This document shows positions 49,100-60,410 of a stretch of DNA of 64,000 bases, piece after piece; within the stretch, counting starts at the first letter, position 1; each line of letters opens with the position of its first letter. Location of the stretch: positions 3,162,001 through 3,226,000 of the forward strand of contig NW_018344058.1 in the NCBI RefSeq assembly GCF_002099425.1. The letters are read 5' to 3'. Source of the stretch: Phascolarctos cinereus. Its lineage: Eukaryota > Chordata > Mammalia > Diprotodontia > Phascolarctidae. The translations under genes were made by a program, and so were the position numbers. The notes below the pieces were generated by a model. It was not told where the DNA came from, searched no databases, and saw only the letters and a list, made by a program, of their open reading frames with translations.

Positions 49100-49430
49100 G
49101 CATGTGCCCAGCAAGCCAGGGCAGCTCCACTACCACTACCACGACCAACTTCTCCCCTCAGAATCTGCTGAGGACAAGTCAGGCCCTAAACTCAACCATG
49201 GGCTTTGGGAATGACAATGCTTTCAACACAGTGACCACAGCCATTACCCTGGAAAATAATCCCTGTGGAGATGAAGCTTGGCAAAGGCTCCTGAAGTTAC
49301 CACATCTATTGAAGGTGGGAGAGGCGGCCAGCAGTTCTTGTCAAAGTCTCTGGTGTAGTCAAATGGTTCAACATCAGAAACTCTTAGGATTTTACCAGTG
49401 GAAATGACATTAAAGAAGAGCTATTTCCAT
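49100..49430 (+). pseudogene. Y-box-protein (YBX-family) cold-shock-domain retrocopy remnant
   Basis: Positions about 49329-49430 translate to VKVSGVVKWFNIRNS, a stop, then GNDIKEELF. This aligns with the cold-shock RNP1 region of YBX proteins (KVLGTVKWFNVRNGYGF, NDTKEDVF). About 220 bases upstream, codons for SSTTTTTTNFSPQ recall the TTTTTTTLPQ N-terminus of YBX3. The sequence is intronless, carries an in-frame stop at the Gly-Tyr of the RNA-binding motif, is frameshifted relative to its upstream part, and ends where an L2 copy begins. Working family members bind single-stranded nucleic acid; this one cannot. LIN28-type domains fit less well. Confidence 0.5.
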
Positions 49431-49474
49431 CTGCTTTGCCACTGTACTCTATGAACCATGAGACCTTTCCATTT

Positions 49475-49600
49475 AAAGTGAGCTCCTTGAGAGCAGGAAC
49501 TCTCTCTCACTGTTCTATTTGCATCTCTAGTGCTTAGCAGTGTTTTCTTGGCACACAGTAACTGCATAATCAATGTTTTAATTATTCATTCTTTCATTTT
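49475..49600 (+). repeat. L2 LINE 3' end
   Basis: GTGAGCTCCTTGAGAGCAGG, CATCTCTAGTGCTTAGCAGT and TTGGCACACAGTAACTGC are the standard L2 terminal motifs. Confidence 0.8.
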
Positions 49601-49774
49601 CAAATTAGTATGTATAGTTCTCTACTTAATTACTTTATTGCTATTTCCTTTCTTAATGTAGTAGAAAAAGTCAAGAAACCTGGGTTCTAACGCCACAAAT
49701 AAGCAATACTACCTTTGGTAAGACCATTTAATTTCTTTAAAACAAAAATTTTTGAAGTCACTAAACAGTGGCAA

Positions 49775-49960
49775 GCAGCATAGTATGATATGATGGGAAA
49801 GGTGCTAGATCTGGGTTCAAATCTTGGTTCTGCCACTTGATTACAGTATAACCTTGATATGTCACTTAACCTCTTTAAGTTTTAATTCCTCATCCAAAAA
49901 ATATAAAGGTTATATGATCTCTAAAGTCTCTTCTAGCTCTAGATCTAATGTCACTTAGAT
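49775..49960 (+). repeat. MIR SINE
   Basis: GCTAGATCTGGGTTCAAATC, GTCACTTAACCTCTTTAAG and TCTTCTAGCTCTAGATC. A second, weaker MIR-like piece lies at 49660-49740. Confidence 0.75.
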
Positions 49961-50559
49961 TTAAATCAACTTCCTCTACACTGGTTTATAATTATTGTAT
50001 TTACAATCCAGTGGAAACAGCAAAATTATTTACTGTCTCCAGAAGGTCCTTATTATAATTCATGTAGCACAGAACCTGGCACAGAGTAGAGCATAATAAA
50101 TTCTTTTGGGTCTATTAACTGAAGTGTAGAAAGTCACCTAAATTCAATTCTAGCTTTAAATTGTATGATTTCCAAATGGAAGCTCAGGCAATGTTTTCAA
50201 AAGGACAAAGTCTAAGTACAGATACTATAGCACAGACCCCCATCTTTTATTTTGGTTAACAGACTTTTCAGGGCCCAACTGTTGCTGACCCCTGACTAAT
50301 GATCCAAATACTTGGAGAACTGAAGTTTCCTTAACTGCCTCGCCTGGTGAGGAAAAAGGTGCTCATCAAGTCCTCAGCTGCTACCTACCCTGTAGCAATG
50401 CTAACGACATCCTACCACTTTTGTTGAACTTCCCTGCTACACACAGATCCCTTTCTCCTCACAACTCCCTCATTCTCACAACTCTGTCCTAAGCATCAAA
50501 TAATATAATAAATGGGAATATGATTATTACTTAAAATATGATATTGGCACATGTGAGGT

Positions 50560-50750
50560 TTTCATCTTTATACCTAAAAAGGACCCTTTGGGATCATCTA
50601 AGCCCAACTTAATTCATTTCATAGAATGAGGAAAATGAAGTCGAAAAGTTGTATGACCTGTAATGTATAAGGTCAGCAGGAGAGCTAATACTAAAACCTA
50701 GATCCTCTACCTCTAAATCCAGTGCTCTTTCCAAAAAATCATATTATTCC
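50560..50750 (-). repeat. MIR SINE, minus strand
   Basis: AAAGGACCCTTTGGGATCAT, TTGTATGACCTGTAATG and AATCCAGTGCTCTTTCCAA. A reversed L2 3' end (AAGCATTTATTTAGCATC) follows at 50845-50990. Confidence 0.7.
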
Positions 50751-51269
50751 TGAAAAGGAAGGAAATCTTGACATTTGAAGAGATTTAAGAGACTTTTAAC
50801 ACTGTCTTAACTCAAAAATTCCTGTGAAATCCACATGGATTCTTAATCAATCAACAAGCATTTATTTAGCATCTATTATGCTATGTTCTTGACACTAGGG
50901 TAGTAAGTAACAATAGCTCCGGAGCTTACAACGAAATATGGCATATATACATTAAAACATACAACATAAAGTAGATGGAAGAAGACCTGACGCTATGCTA
51001 TGGCAGTAGCCACCACTCTGCACCTTTATGTTTTCACCAGTACCTTATTTTAATAAGGCATTATAAAAACTCTGGTTTCCACTTCTTATAGAATGAATTT
51101 AAGCTCATTTCCTTGTCTCTGCAAACCCAGAGGCATGTTTTAGGTGCTTAAAACATACTTAATTGGTTCCACTTGAGACTCAGTTTTAAGCAATATTTCC
51201 CCTCCATAAAGATTGGCTTGTCAAGATTTGCTCAACAAAGTTCAAGGTATCCCCTTTGGAAAAGCAACA

Positions 51270-51415
51270 TGGTACAATGGGGAAAGCAGTAGCTCCATAG
51301 TCAGAGGACCCAGGTTCAAATTTCACTTACTATCAAGTAAATTTTGAGCAAGTCACTTAATCCCTGGGTCTCAATTTCCTCAATTATAAAATGAAGGTAT
51401 TGCACTAGATGGCAG
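51270..51415 (+). repeat. MIR SINE
   Basis: CAACATGGTACAATGGGGAA, GACCCAGGTTCAAATTTC and GTCTCAATTTCCTCAATT. It directly precedes a WSINE-like element. Confidence 0.75.
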
Positions 51416-51417
51416 TG

Positions 51418-51590
51418 TGGAGGGCAGCTAGGTGGTAAAGTGGATAGAGTACTTGGCCTGGAATCAGGTGTACCTGAGTTCAAATCTAGCCTCAGACACT
51501 TACTAGCTGTGTGACCTTGGGTAAGTCACTTAACCCTGTTTGCCCCAGTTCCCTCATCTGTAGAACGACTACCCCAGCAACAAACTACCT
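51418..51590 (+). repeat. WSINE-like SINE with MIR-type tail
   Basis: GGAGGGCAGCTAGGTGGTAA, GTGTACCTGAGTTCAAATC, CTTACTAGCTGTGTGACC and CAGTTCCCTCATCTGTAG. Diverged tRNA-like head. Confidence 0.8.
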
Positions 51591-51639
51591 GCTTTCCTAG
51601 GTCTCAAGCTAACTAAGGCTCATTCACCAGTGGGCTCAC

Positions 51640-52065
51640 CAATTGGCAATGAGTTCTTTGGTCATGGCAATCCTTGAAACAAAAATACAAAACAGCCCTC
51701 AGTCTCAATACTGGTTGCTTTCTGTTCTGCTTTCAGAGTTACAGTTTTCGGCCCATCAGTCACTCTCAACCCGGAGAGGTTCACCCAGGTATGGCCATTG
51801 TGCCCGATACAGTTTCTTGAAGCCACAGTTAAGAGTTGAGTGCCAGGTGGACACCAAAGGTGGATGAGCAACCTTGGGAAGGGCTCAGGCAAGCCCTTGA
51901 ACCAGAGGTGCTAATCCTCCCTGAACACCCATATACTCCAAAGGCATTTCTGATGTTGAAACTTTATTTGATGGCTCTCCAGTACGAAAGAAGCTAGCAG
52001 ACTTTGGTACAACTTTTGAGGACCTGAGGTGCCAAGATATTAAGACAATCTGAAACACAGCTTGT
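51640..52065 (+). pseudogene. Unidentified retrocopy-like fragment
   Basis: A 42-codon frame ending at a stop near 52051 reads SDVETLFDGSPVRKKLADFG and then TTFEDLRCQDIKTI. It has a protein-like composition and looks like the C-terminal end of a gene. Upstream (51640-51900) are protein-like pieces in shifted frames (HSQPGEVHPGMAIVPDTV). It is intronless and lies next to SINEs. I do not recognise the parent gene. Confidence 0.3.
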
Positions 52066-52329
52066 TCTTTACAATTCCCAATTTTAAAAAAAATATAATA
52101 GCTGACTGTATTTTGTACTTTTTCTCTTGCTTATTTTCCATTTATACTGTCTTAAACTTAAATAAGCAACTCTAGATAAAATTAGACATAACTAATTATT
52201 ATGTCTGAGGTAATATTACTTCCAGGAAAAGTGAATCGGGGCAAAATAACTAACATCTATTTTACTTAGTAAATATCAACTATACTTTCTTTATAGCTTT
52301 GCAGGGAAATTTTCAAAATCCAAAAATTT

Positions 52330-52450
52330 ATCTTCTCTGAGTTTCAGGTTCCTCATCTGTAAATTGAGAATAGTACATCCACCTCACAGGATTGTCAAGA
52401 GGAAAGCATTTTGTCAAATGTAAAGCTCTATATATCTGTTGAACTGTTAT
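52330..52450 (+). repeat. MIR SINE 3' half
   Basis: GTTTCAGGTTCCTCATCTGT, CTCACAGGATTGTCAAGAG and AATGTAAAGCTCTATATAT. Confidence 0.65.
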
Positions 52451-52539
52451 TAATAAAGTAACTTGCCCAGGTTCACAAAGATAGGATTCAAATCTGTGTA
52501 TTTGAACCAGCTCTGTTTCTACTACACACACTGTATATG

Positions 52540-55285
52540 GTACTTAACATTGTGTCTCCAAAAACTTTAGTAAAGATTTGAGAAAAGGCTTAGAGGCTTA
52601 GCCTGATGTTAAGACTACTAAAGAGGTATGTTTATTTCTAATAGCAAATTAAATTGGGAAGGAAATGGTTCTGGGGGTAATAAAGTAAATCATAATTTTT
52701 TTTGCTCCTCTTTTAAATGACTGTAATGTTCAACTTTAAGGCTTCTACATGTTAATTTGTTTTGCTTCATTAGCTGCTATTATTATAAGAAAGGGTAATT
52801 AGAAAAGGGGACAAATGGAGAAGTGATAGTGGTATTTTAAAAAACAATTTTTTTTATTTAAAAGACAATGAAAAAACAAAAAAACTGGTAGGCATTTCCC
52901 CAGGTCAGCAAATGATATGAAAGAATGTGCTAACAACAAGTATAACAAGCACATTTCCTGGTTGGCACACTGAAAATACAAGTAAAACATTTTCTAGTGT
53001 GGAGGTGCAACAAATATTAAACTGAATTTGATTAGTAATTTTACCTACGGTACTTGTTCTCAAAATGGCCTAAGCAGGAAGGTCTTAAATTCCTTTTGAA
53101 AGATAAAGGTCAGCAAGTGGCTCTCAAACAACAGTAATAATCTTAATACTGTTCAATACAATATTACTCTGAACATAAATACATACTCACTCCACTATGA
53201 CCAGGCAGATTTGGAGATAAGAAAAATAACCTAATAGGAAATATGTTCAAAATGAAACTCAAGGGAGAAAATGAAGAGGTAGAGGCCTCAGAGACAGCAA
53301 ATTTACAGGGTAGGTAATTATTTCTGGCAACTCCTTTTAGATGACTTGATTGAATTCTGACAATGTACGTGTCACTTGGAAACTTATATAATGTGGTTGC
53401 ATAAGTAGTAGGTCAAACTAGAGCACTTACTGGGTTAAATAAATGAGTTTCCTTCTACTCACCAGAATTTAGTATTTGAAATTAAACTCCCTAAATCAAA
53501 ATCTGCAATTCAGCCTTGAAATCCAGAATCACAGCAAGGGGTTCCTATATATAGTTAACACTACAGTAACTATAATTAATATATGTAGCTCCTATACATA
53601 GTCAGTAAATTTTTGATATGATTATTTTCTTACTTTTTTCCATTGAAAATATTGATGTTTACTTTGCTTTTCAGCTTGGTAATAATTGGAGTCTTCAAAA
53701 CATCATACCTATAAAGTGTAATTTCTTTATATATACAAATATTCAAACTGAGGACAAAAACAAACAAGCAAAAAAAAATTTTTTAATCCAATTCCAGTAC
53801 TCTTCACCATCACAGGTAATTAAAAATCAACTGTAAGTTTAGAAAAGAAATTAACAGAGTATGATACTGTACAAGAACTACTACCTAAAACAAAAAAAAA
53901 AGAAAAGAACCACTACCTAAAATCAGGGTCTCCACAGAGAAGGCTAATGTTTACTTTACTTCGCTGGTGACTACTTAATTGAAAGGAAACTCACAACTCA
54001 GAAAATGGCACGATAGTTTTTCATCAACTATCCATTTTAATTTTATAAGAATAAAAACAATTAGGCAACTTTAATACAAAGAAGACACCAAAGACGTGAC
54101 AATTAGGCCATTAATGCAATAGGGGACCAGGCCAATGAGTGCTAGTCCTTAAAAGTATGATGCAATATGCCAGGCCTGGTTCCAATCAAAGTGGAAGCTT
54201 GGTGAGCCTACTTCCAGGCATACATAATGTAATTCCTCCAATTCCAGAGAATTCAGGTAGGTGTCCTCTATTCCCAATCAGTTTACTATGAAGACAAAAA
54301 AATCTTATAAACTGGCTGCTGAGCTGGAACTAGGTACGCATATAAAAGATTCCAGACAATATCTCCTTCTCTTCCCTGGCAGACAGAGGGGATAAGGACT
54401 GCCTTCTTTTCTGGTGACAGACACGAGAACAGCTTGAACCTTGAAGCCCATTAAAAGTTTTTTTCATCACCCTGACCTAAGCTGAAAGGAAGCAGAGAAT
54501 ACCTGCCTGAGTGCTCTGACGTGGAAGGAAGGGCCCTTTCATTACACATGCATAAAAGCAGACTCACCAAGCCTGCAAGTAAAAAAGAACCAGGCAGGGC
54601 ACATTGCACAACTTCTAAGGCCCAATAGCCAGTCTCCTATTACACTAGATTTATTTTAAAATCTCTGGAAATATAATTAAGGTAAAGCCCAAGAAGCATG
54701 GTTACTACTGAACTCCAAATTAAATTCAACTATTCACAAAGTCTCTACTACGTTTAAGACACTATGGTATGGTCCCAAAATAAATAAAGCAAAATCTTAA
54801 ATACTATACTGAAGTGTCATATATAGTGTAAATATTTCTATAGTAAGTAAAACAAACTAAACATGAATACCTAAATGTGCACAGAAAGTAACATTCTCAG
54901 GAAAAATAGTATAACTTAAAGGTCAGGAGTAGTACTGTTGAACTGATACTACTAATCAACCTCTGAAGGCCAAGAAATTCAGTGAATCTTAAGTAAACAA
55001 GGGGCAGACAAGAAGTGTGAAAATTAACTGAATAAAAGAAAATAAGCTGAATATGAAGTGATAGGTAAAGGAAGATATTTGAGATGGAAATTACAAGTAT
55101 CAAACGTGACAAATTTCCAAAAAATTTCAATAAAGTTCCACATAAAATTCTAGAGGTAATTCATACCTGACAAATTTTGTAAGCTTGCTGCTTTAGGTTG
55201 TTAATATAGAGAAAAGAATATAGAAAGGAATAAAAGGGAAAGAGAAAGGTGAATGGAGAGGAGAGAGGAGAAAGAAAAATGCCCT
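52540..55285. other. Intron 1 stretch, repeat-poor
   Basis: No recognised repeats. The part at 54100-54620 is less AT-rich and more complex than its surroundings, but shows no frame or splice sites that I trust. Confidence 0.4.
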
Positions 55286-55290
55286 ATACC

Positions 55291-55520
55291 AGGGCTTTTT
55301 GAAGTGGATAGAGCACTGGGCCTACAGTCAGTGAGACCTGAGTTCAAATCAAGTCTTACTAGTTGTAACTGGTCAAATCCTTAAATTCTGTTTGGCTTAA
55401 TCCACTGAGGAAAGAAATGGCAAACCAGTCCAGTATCTCTGCCAAGAAAAGCCCACGGAAAATATGGTCCACAGGGTCACAAACGTGTCTTACACAACAG
55501 AAACACCCACCAACAACAAT
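55291..55520 (+). repeat. MAR1-type SINE with RTE-like tail
   Basis: GAAGTGGATAGAGCACTGGG and GAGACCTGAGTTCAAATC form the head; AAATGGCAAACCAGTCCAGT and ATCTCTGCCAAGAAAAG, GGGTCACAAACGTGTC form the RTE/BovB-like tail. Confidence 0.75.
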
Positions 55521-55674
55521 GGACTCCTTCAGCAATGTGGTAAAGCCTATGAACTCTCTCTCAAAATGTTTTAAGTGAATAAAATGAATAGAATTATAAA
55601 AGAAACCATTTATATTGAAACAGTCACCAACATTTTTTCTACATTCATAGACTTCAGATTAAGAATTCCTTAGT

Positions 55675-55825
55675 GGGCAGCTAGGTGGCCCAGTGGATAG
55701 AGCACTTACCCTGGAGTCTGGAGGACGTGACTACAAATTTAGCCTAAGATACATAACACTTACTAGCTGTGTGACTCTGGGCAAGTCACTTAACCCCAAT
55801 TGCCTCACCAAAAACACCCCACAAG
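55675..55825 (+). repeat. WSINE-like SINE
   Basis: GGGCAGCTAGGTGGCCCAGT, CTTACTAGCTGTGTGACTC and GTCACTTAACCCCAATTGCC. Confidence 0.85.
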
Positions 55826-56304
55826 AAACAATAAAACAAACAAACAAAAAACACCTCCTTGTCCTAAAACAACGCATAAGTTGAGGCCATAACTGAAGTT
55901 TCTGGGTAAAAATATCAGCTAGAATATCAGCTAGATTGTATACCCTCCTGAAGCTACCTCTCTTCCTCCTTTGCAGTGACTCCCAATTAATTTCAAGGCT
56001 GGAAAAACAAGTATCTACTGTAATGCCACTCCCTTCAGTCTCTAGTTGTTTTGTCATACCAGTAAATCTATACACTAAACTATTTTCAAAATGACTTGAC
56101 CAAAGTTTTCCTTTTGATTATAATGTGATGATCTTAGGTGTCTTTAGTCACAAAATACCATAAAAGAATATTTTGTGACAGCATCAAATAAAAATTGCAG
56201 ATCAACTTTAGGCTACAGTAAAATCTTTTAGTTTGACTGCAAAATTAACATATAAAGCTCTGTGAATATTAGCTATATTACCTGGCATATAGTAAGTACT
56301 TAAT

Positions 56305-56554
56305 GGGGCAGCTAGGCATATCAATTGATAGAGACCCTGGCCTAAGAGTCAAGATCTGATTTCACTTTCTACCTCAGACACTTATTGGCTAGTTGTGTGA
56401 TCCTGGACAAGTCACTTAACCCTGCTTTCTTCAGTTTCCTCATCTGTAATATGGACTGGAGAAGTAAATGGCAAACCACTCCAGTATCTTTGCTGACCCC
56501 TCGGACCCCCCCCCAATCATGAAGAGTCAAATAGGACTGAAACGACTCAACTAC
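56305..56554 (+). repeat. MAR1-type SINE inserted into an L2 3' end
   Basis: GGGGCAGCTAGGCATATCAA forms the head, GGCAAACCACTCCAGTATCT and GGACTGAAACGACTCAAC the RTE-like tail. Flanks AAGTACTTAAT (56294-56304) and AAGCACTTAAT (56555-56565) are a 10-of-11 target duplication. Outside them the host L2 3' end reads CCTGGCATATAGTAAG and AGATGCTTGTTTATTC. Confidence 0.8.
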
Positions 56555-56809
56555 AAGCACTTAATAGATGCTTGTTTATTCTATATTTGAAGCCTTTGAA
56601 AATTAACTATACATAACTTATTCTGCTTCAGAAATTAATGAAAGTTAGATATTTATTTTTAGAGTGACTGACATAAATGGCAATTTTCAGCGACTCAGCT
56701 TATCAACTCCACTTTGTCAGGCTCAGGGTCTTCCCTTCCTCTCCTCCTCCCAAGACACCCTAAACAGGCCCCAAGCTCCTAAATTAACTCTGGCCCAAGA
56801 GAAAATGCC

Positions 56810-56990
56810 AGCTTTGGAGCCAGAAGAGAGAGTATTAATCCTGGCTTTTCCACTTACTACCTGTTTGACCTTGAACATGCTGCTTAACTTCTCTGGGCCT
56901 CCTTAACTGATCTATAAAATGAGGAAGTTGGACTAAATGGTCCTTTAAGATCTTTCAAGTGCTAAACTATAAAGTGCTCAACTAAACAGC
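56810..56990 (+). repeat. MIR SINE
   Basis: GGAGCCAGAAGAGAGAGTAT, CTTAACTTCTCTGGGCCTCC and TAAAATGAGGAAGTTGGAC. Confidence 0.8.
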
Positions 56991-57169
56991 TTATGATCCT
57001 AATGCCTTACTATTTCCCTCAATGTCTCCTATTTGTACTTTGTGCCTAACATTTGGCTACAGAGACAGTCATCTCTATCCCATAAACTTCCAATCACAAA
57101 ATATCCTAACACCTTTTTATGGTAGGCTCAAATAAAGATTACAATTCAAGTCTAGGATATGGTGATCGT

Positions 57170-57335
57170 TCATAATTTGGAGTCAGAGGATCTGGTTTTA
57201 CAGTTCTACTACAGTTTGCATAACTTTAGGTATGTCATTTGCTCCTCCCTGGACTTAGGTTTCTTCATTAATAAAATGAGGGGGGTCAAGGAGGATGACC
57301 TCCAAGGTCTTTTCAGTTCTAACTCCTAAGAACCA
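57170..57335 (+). repeat. MIR SINE
   Basis: GGAGTCAGAGGATCTGGTTT and TTAATAAAATGAGGGGGGTC, ending CTTTTCAGTTCTAACTCC. Confidence 0.75.
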
Positions 57336-57512
57336 TTTAAATTAATTGACACTGAAGTATGATGTTTTGATAAAGCCCATTCCCAAATTAGGATGGCCTC
57401 TGCATATTCTGGAGCTACAGAAGTACGAGACTTCTCCCCAAGGGTGGGGTCTGCCCTGGACACAACATAAGCCTGACCTTGTATGCTCTACTACTTTTGA
57501 AAAGTGTAGAAT

Positions 57513-57661
57513 GTGGGGCAGCTAGGTGGCGCAGTGGAAAGAGCACTGGCTCTGGAGTCAGGAGGACCCGAGTTCAAATCTGGCCTCAGACACATAACAC
57601 TAGCTGTGTGACCCTGGGCAAGTCACTTAACCCAACTGCCTAGCCAAAATGAAAGAAAAAA
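57513..57661 (+). repeat. WSINE-like SINE with perfect 14-base target duplication
   Basis: GGGGCAGCTAGGTGGCGCAG with intact tRNA-like A and B boxes, AGTCAGGAGGACCCGAGTTC, CTAGCTGTGTGACCCTGGGC and an A-rich tail. GAAAAGTGTAGAAT flanks it at 57499-57512 and 57662-57675 without mismatch. Among the youngest insertions in the window. Confidence 0.93.
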
Positions 57662-57784
57662 GAAAAGTGTAGAATCTCTCTTACAGTATAACAAATCTGT
57701 CTTCAAATACTACCAAAGGGAGTTCCCCCCCTTTCCCAATATTCTCCCCTACTTCCATTCTGAAGAAGCCAGGGATCTTGCCCC

Positions 57785-58045
57785 TTTATTGGTAACAAAG
57801 CAAGGCAGTGGACAGAGTATTGGGAGAGGAGTTAGGAAGACCTGAGTTAAAATCTGACCTTAGACTCTCCATATATGACTCTGAACAAGTCATTTAACCT
57901 GTTTGCCTCAGTTTTCTCAACTGTAAAGTGAGGATAATAATAGCACCTACCTCTCAGGGCTGTTGTGAGGATCAAATGAGATATTTGTAAAGCTCTTAGC
58001 ACAAGGCTTGACACGTAACAGGCACTATATAAATGCACATTCCCC
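57785..58045 (+). repeat. MIR SINE, nearly full length
   Basis: A long MIR: GGCAGTGGACAGAGTATTGG, GACCTGAGTTAAAATCTGAC, TTGCCTCAGTTTTCTCAACT, GGGCTGTTGTGAGGATCAAA and GGCACTATATAAATGCAC. Confidence 0.85.
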
Positions 58046-58869
58046 TCTCCTATTACCACAAAAAAAGAGGAAAAAGTTAAGAACAGTAACTTCTGAATGA
58101 CCTCTAATGCCCTTTCCTGTACAGAATGACTGGGATACTACCTATGGATGTTTTATTCTAATGTACAGTCTGTACCTCAAGACTTACACAACAGTCATAA
58201 ACTAGATAACCAAACTACCAACATGGCAATGGCCCCACCCATGTTTACAGTTAGTTCCTATTCCCTACATACTTCTCCAACTTTCTAGAGCTCCCTATAT
58301 ACAATAAAAATGTGTTTATTTTCCTATAATTACTAAAGGTAAGAAACCCAAGACAGATTCTCTTAAAAAAAAAAAAGAAATCAAAAGTACAAGTATTAGT
58401 TGAGGCTTGTCATCTGATTTTCATTAGGCCAAGTCTTATGTTTTCACAGTCTTGAGCATATGGTAACTAAATTGCACAATTTAATGCAAACAGCTTAATA
58501 GGAATTCTTAAAACAATTTCTTCAATGCTTATACCATTTTATCACCAATAAACATGAAAAAGTTTTTAACCCAGTTTCAGGAAAAAAAGTTAACTGAATA
58601 TAGTTCATTAACAAAGTATAGTCAAAAATCTACAATTTCTATCTAGAATAATTCCCTTTGCAGACCACTGTGCTACTTTCTATTGTACCACTTTGGCCAA
58701 AGAAGGAAGTGAAACTAATTAAATATAACTCTAGTACAGACTAAGCAGAATAATAAAGTATAAGCCATGTTAAGTCTACATAGCAAAACCATGATCTTAT
58801 GACCTAACTCCACACACTGTCATATATGTGAAAATGGATCCTATTTTCCCAATCTAATGTATACGGAAG

Positions 58870-59115
58870 TCTTCAGGCAGCTTGGTGTAGCAGACTGAAG
58901 AGCTGGATTCAAAGTCAAGAATATCTGAGTTCAAATCCTGCCTCAGATACTGTCTGGTAAGTCTCTGGGCAAGTGATTTTTTTCTCAGCTCATTTTCTTC
59001 AATTGTAAAAGAGGGATAATAAAATCTACCTTACAAAGCTGTCATAAGGATCAAATAAAATGATACATTAAGTTCTATGCAAACTTTAAAGGGTTATATA
59101 AATGTTAGCTATTAA
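58870..59115 (+). repeat. MIR SINE
   Basis: GAGTTCAAATCCTGCCTCAG, AAAGCTGTCATAAGGATCAA and GGGTTATATAAATGTTAGC. Confidence 0.8.
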
Positions 59116-59739
59116 CATTTAAATATTAAATTAGCTATTAATATTAAAGCTATGCCTACAGTAGAACCTGACTAAACAAAAGATACTACACAGTCCAATT
59201 CAGTAAAATTAGGATATTTTAGGACTATGCAAATTATTAGCTGCCTACATCAATAAAGTGCTATATAAGAATGAAAAATTTACAAAGCACTTTCTTCTAA
59301 CAACCCTATGACATTAGTAATGTAAAGATTATCCTCATTTTGTCGATATGAAGTGAACCTAAGTTTTTCCCCCACACCTTGCTGCCTCTATATAAAGTAG
59401 ATGTATGAGGGGATCCAGTATCAAAGATCCCAAGGACAGCTTTGTAACAATCCAAAATCCATTTCTCTTTTCTGTATCTCTCCCTAGGGAAATATTTTCG
59501 TTTCATACTAAGTAAATGAATCAGCAGCTCTTTCTGTAAAGAATTCATATGTAATTCACCTAGGAATATAACTACTAATCTATCTAAGGCCTAAATGAAA
59601 GCCAGGTAAAACAAAACGGAAATCAAAGGTAAAAATTTAGCACACTGAGCCTCTCCTTCAAAAACCTTTTGTATTTTCATAAAACTACATTTGCTGTATG
59701 TTTGTGTCTTATTAACACAGTAATATAAAGAGTTAAGTG

Positions 59740-60085
59740 TTGCCTAATGGTTGATCTCACCATGTCACTCATTTTCCTATTCAAACTCCCATGTCTTCAG
59801 TTCATATTCCAAATATGAATGCTATCTTCCACATGAAGCCTGATCCCCTTCAGGTGATAGAACCATTCCTCTCAAATAACCTTATCTTTGAACTATTTTG
59901 CATTTATTTGTATTATTTTCTTTATATGTATTCTGTATACATTTATGTACTAAGGGAATACTTGTCTCCTACATTAGAATGTAAGCTCCTTGGTAGTACA
60001 GACTATAATCACTGTATTTGCAACCACAAAGTTTAGCAGTATGGGACATTTAACATAATAGATGCTTAATAAATACCTGATTGAT
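59740..60085 (+). repeat. L2 LINE 3' end
   Basis: GAATGTAAGCTCCTTGGTAG, CACTGTATTTGCAACCAC and ATAGATGCTTAATAAATACC end the element in L2 fashion. Confidence 0.8.
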
Positions 60086-60279
60086 TACAGGAAGTAATTT
60101 AATGTTAAAGTACAGAACCAATAAAAACCTGTAAGCAAAATTTAATTCCACCCGTCTAACAGATTTAATATCAGTGGAAAAACAGAACTAGACCTGAAGT
60201 CAGAAGACCTAGTTTCAAATTTTGACCCTGCTACTTACTATTACTTTGACCAAGCAACTTTCCTTAAGAAAACTGGGTA

Positions 60280-60410
60280 AAGTGTTGAATTTGGAGTCAG
60301 AGGATCTACTACCTAAGTGACCTTGAGCAAATTACCTCTCATCTGTAAAATGAGATTGATCTAAATGATGTCTAAGGTCACCTCCAGCCATGATCTATGA
60401 TCTGATTCTT
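60280..60410 (+). repeat. MIR SINE fragments
   Basis: GAATTTGGAGTCAGAGGATC, CCTTGAGCAAATTACCTC and AAGGTCACCTCCAGCCATG. A further partial MIR-like copy sits just before (60180-60260), and a MIR 3' part (GACTCAGTTTCCTCATCTG) at 61520-61625. Confidence 0.65.

Noticed and set aside
55731-56075. 114-codon minus-strand frame
   Set aside because: Starts within a SINE (residues such as [13 protein letters not shown] are the reversed SINE core) and is therefore repeat-derived.
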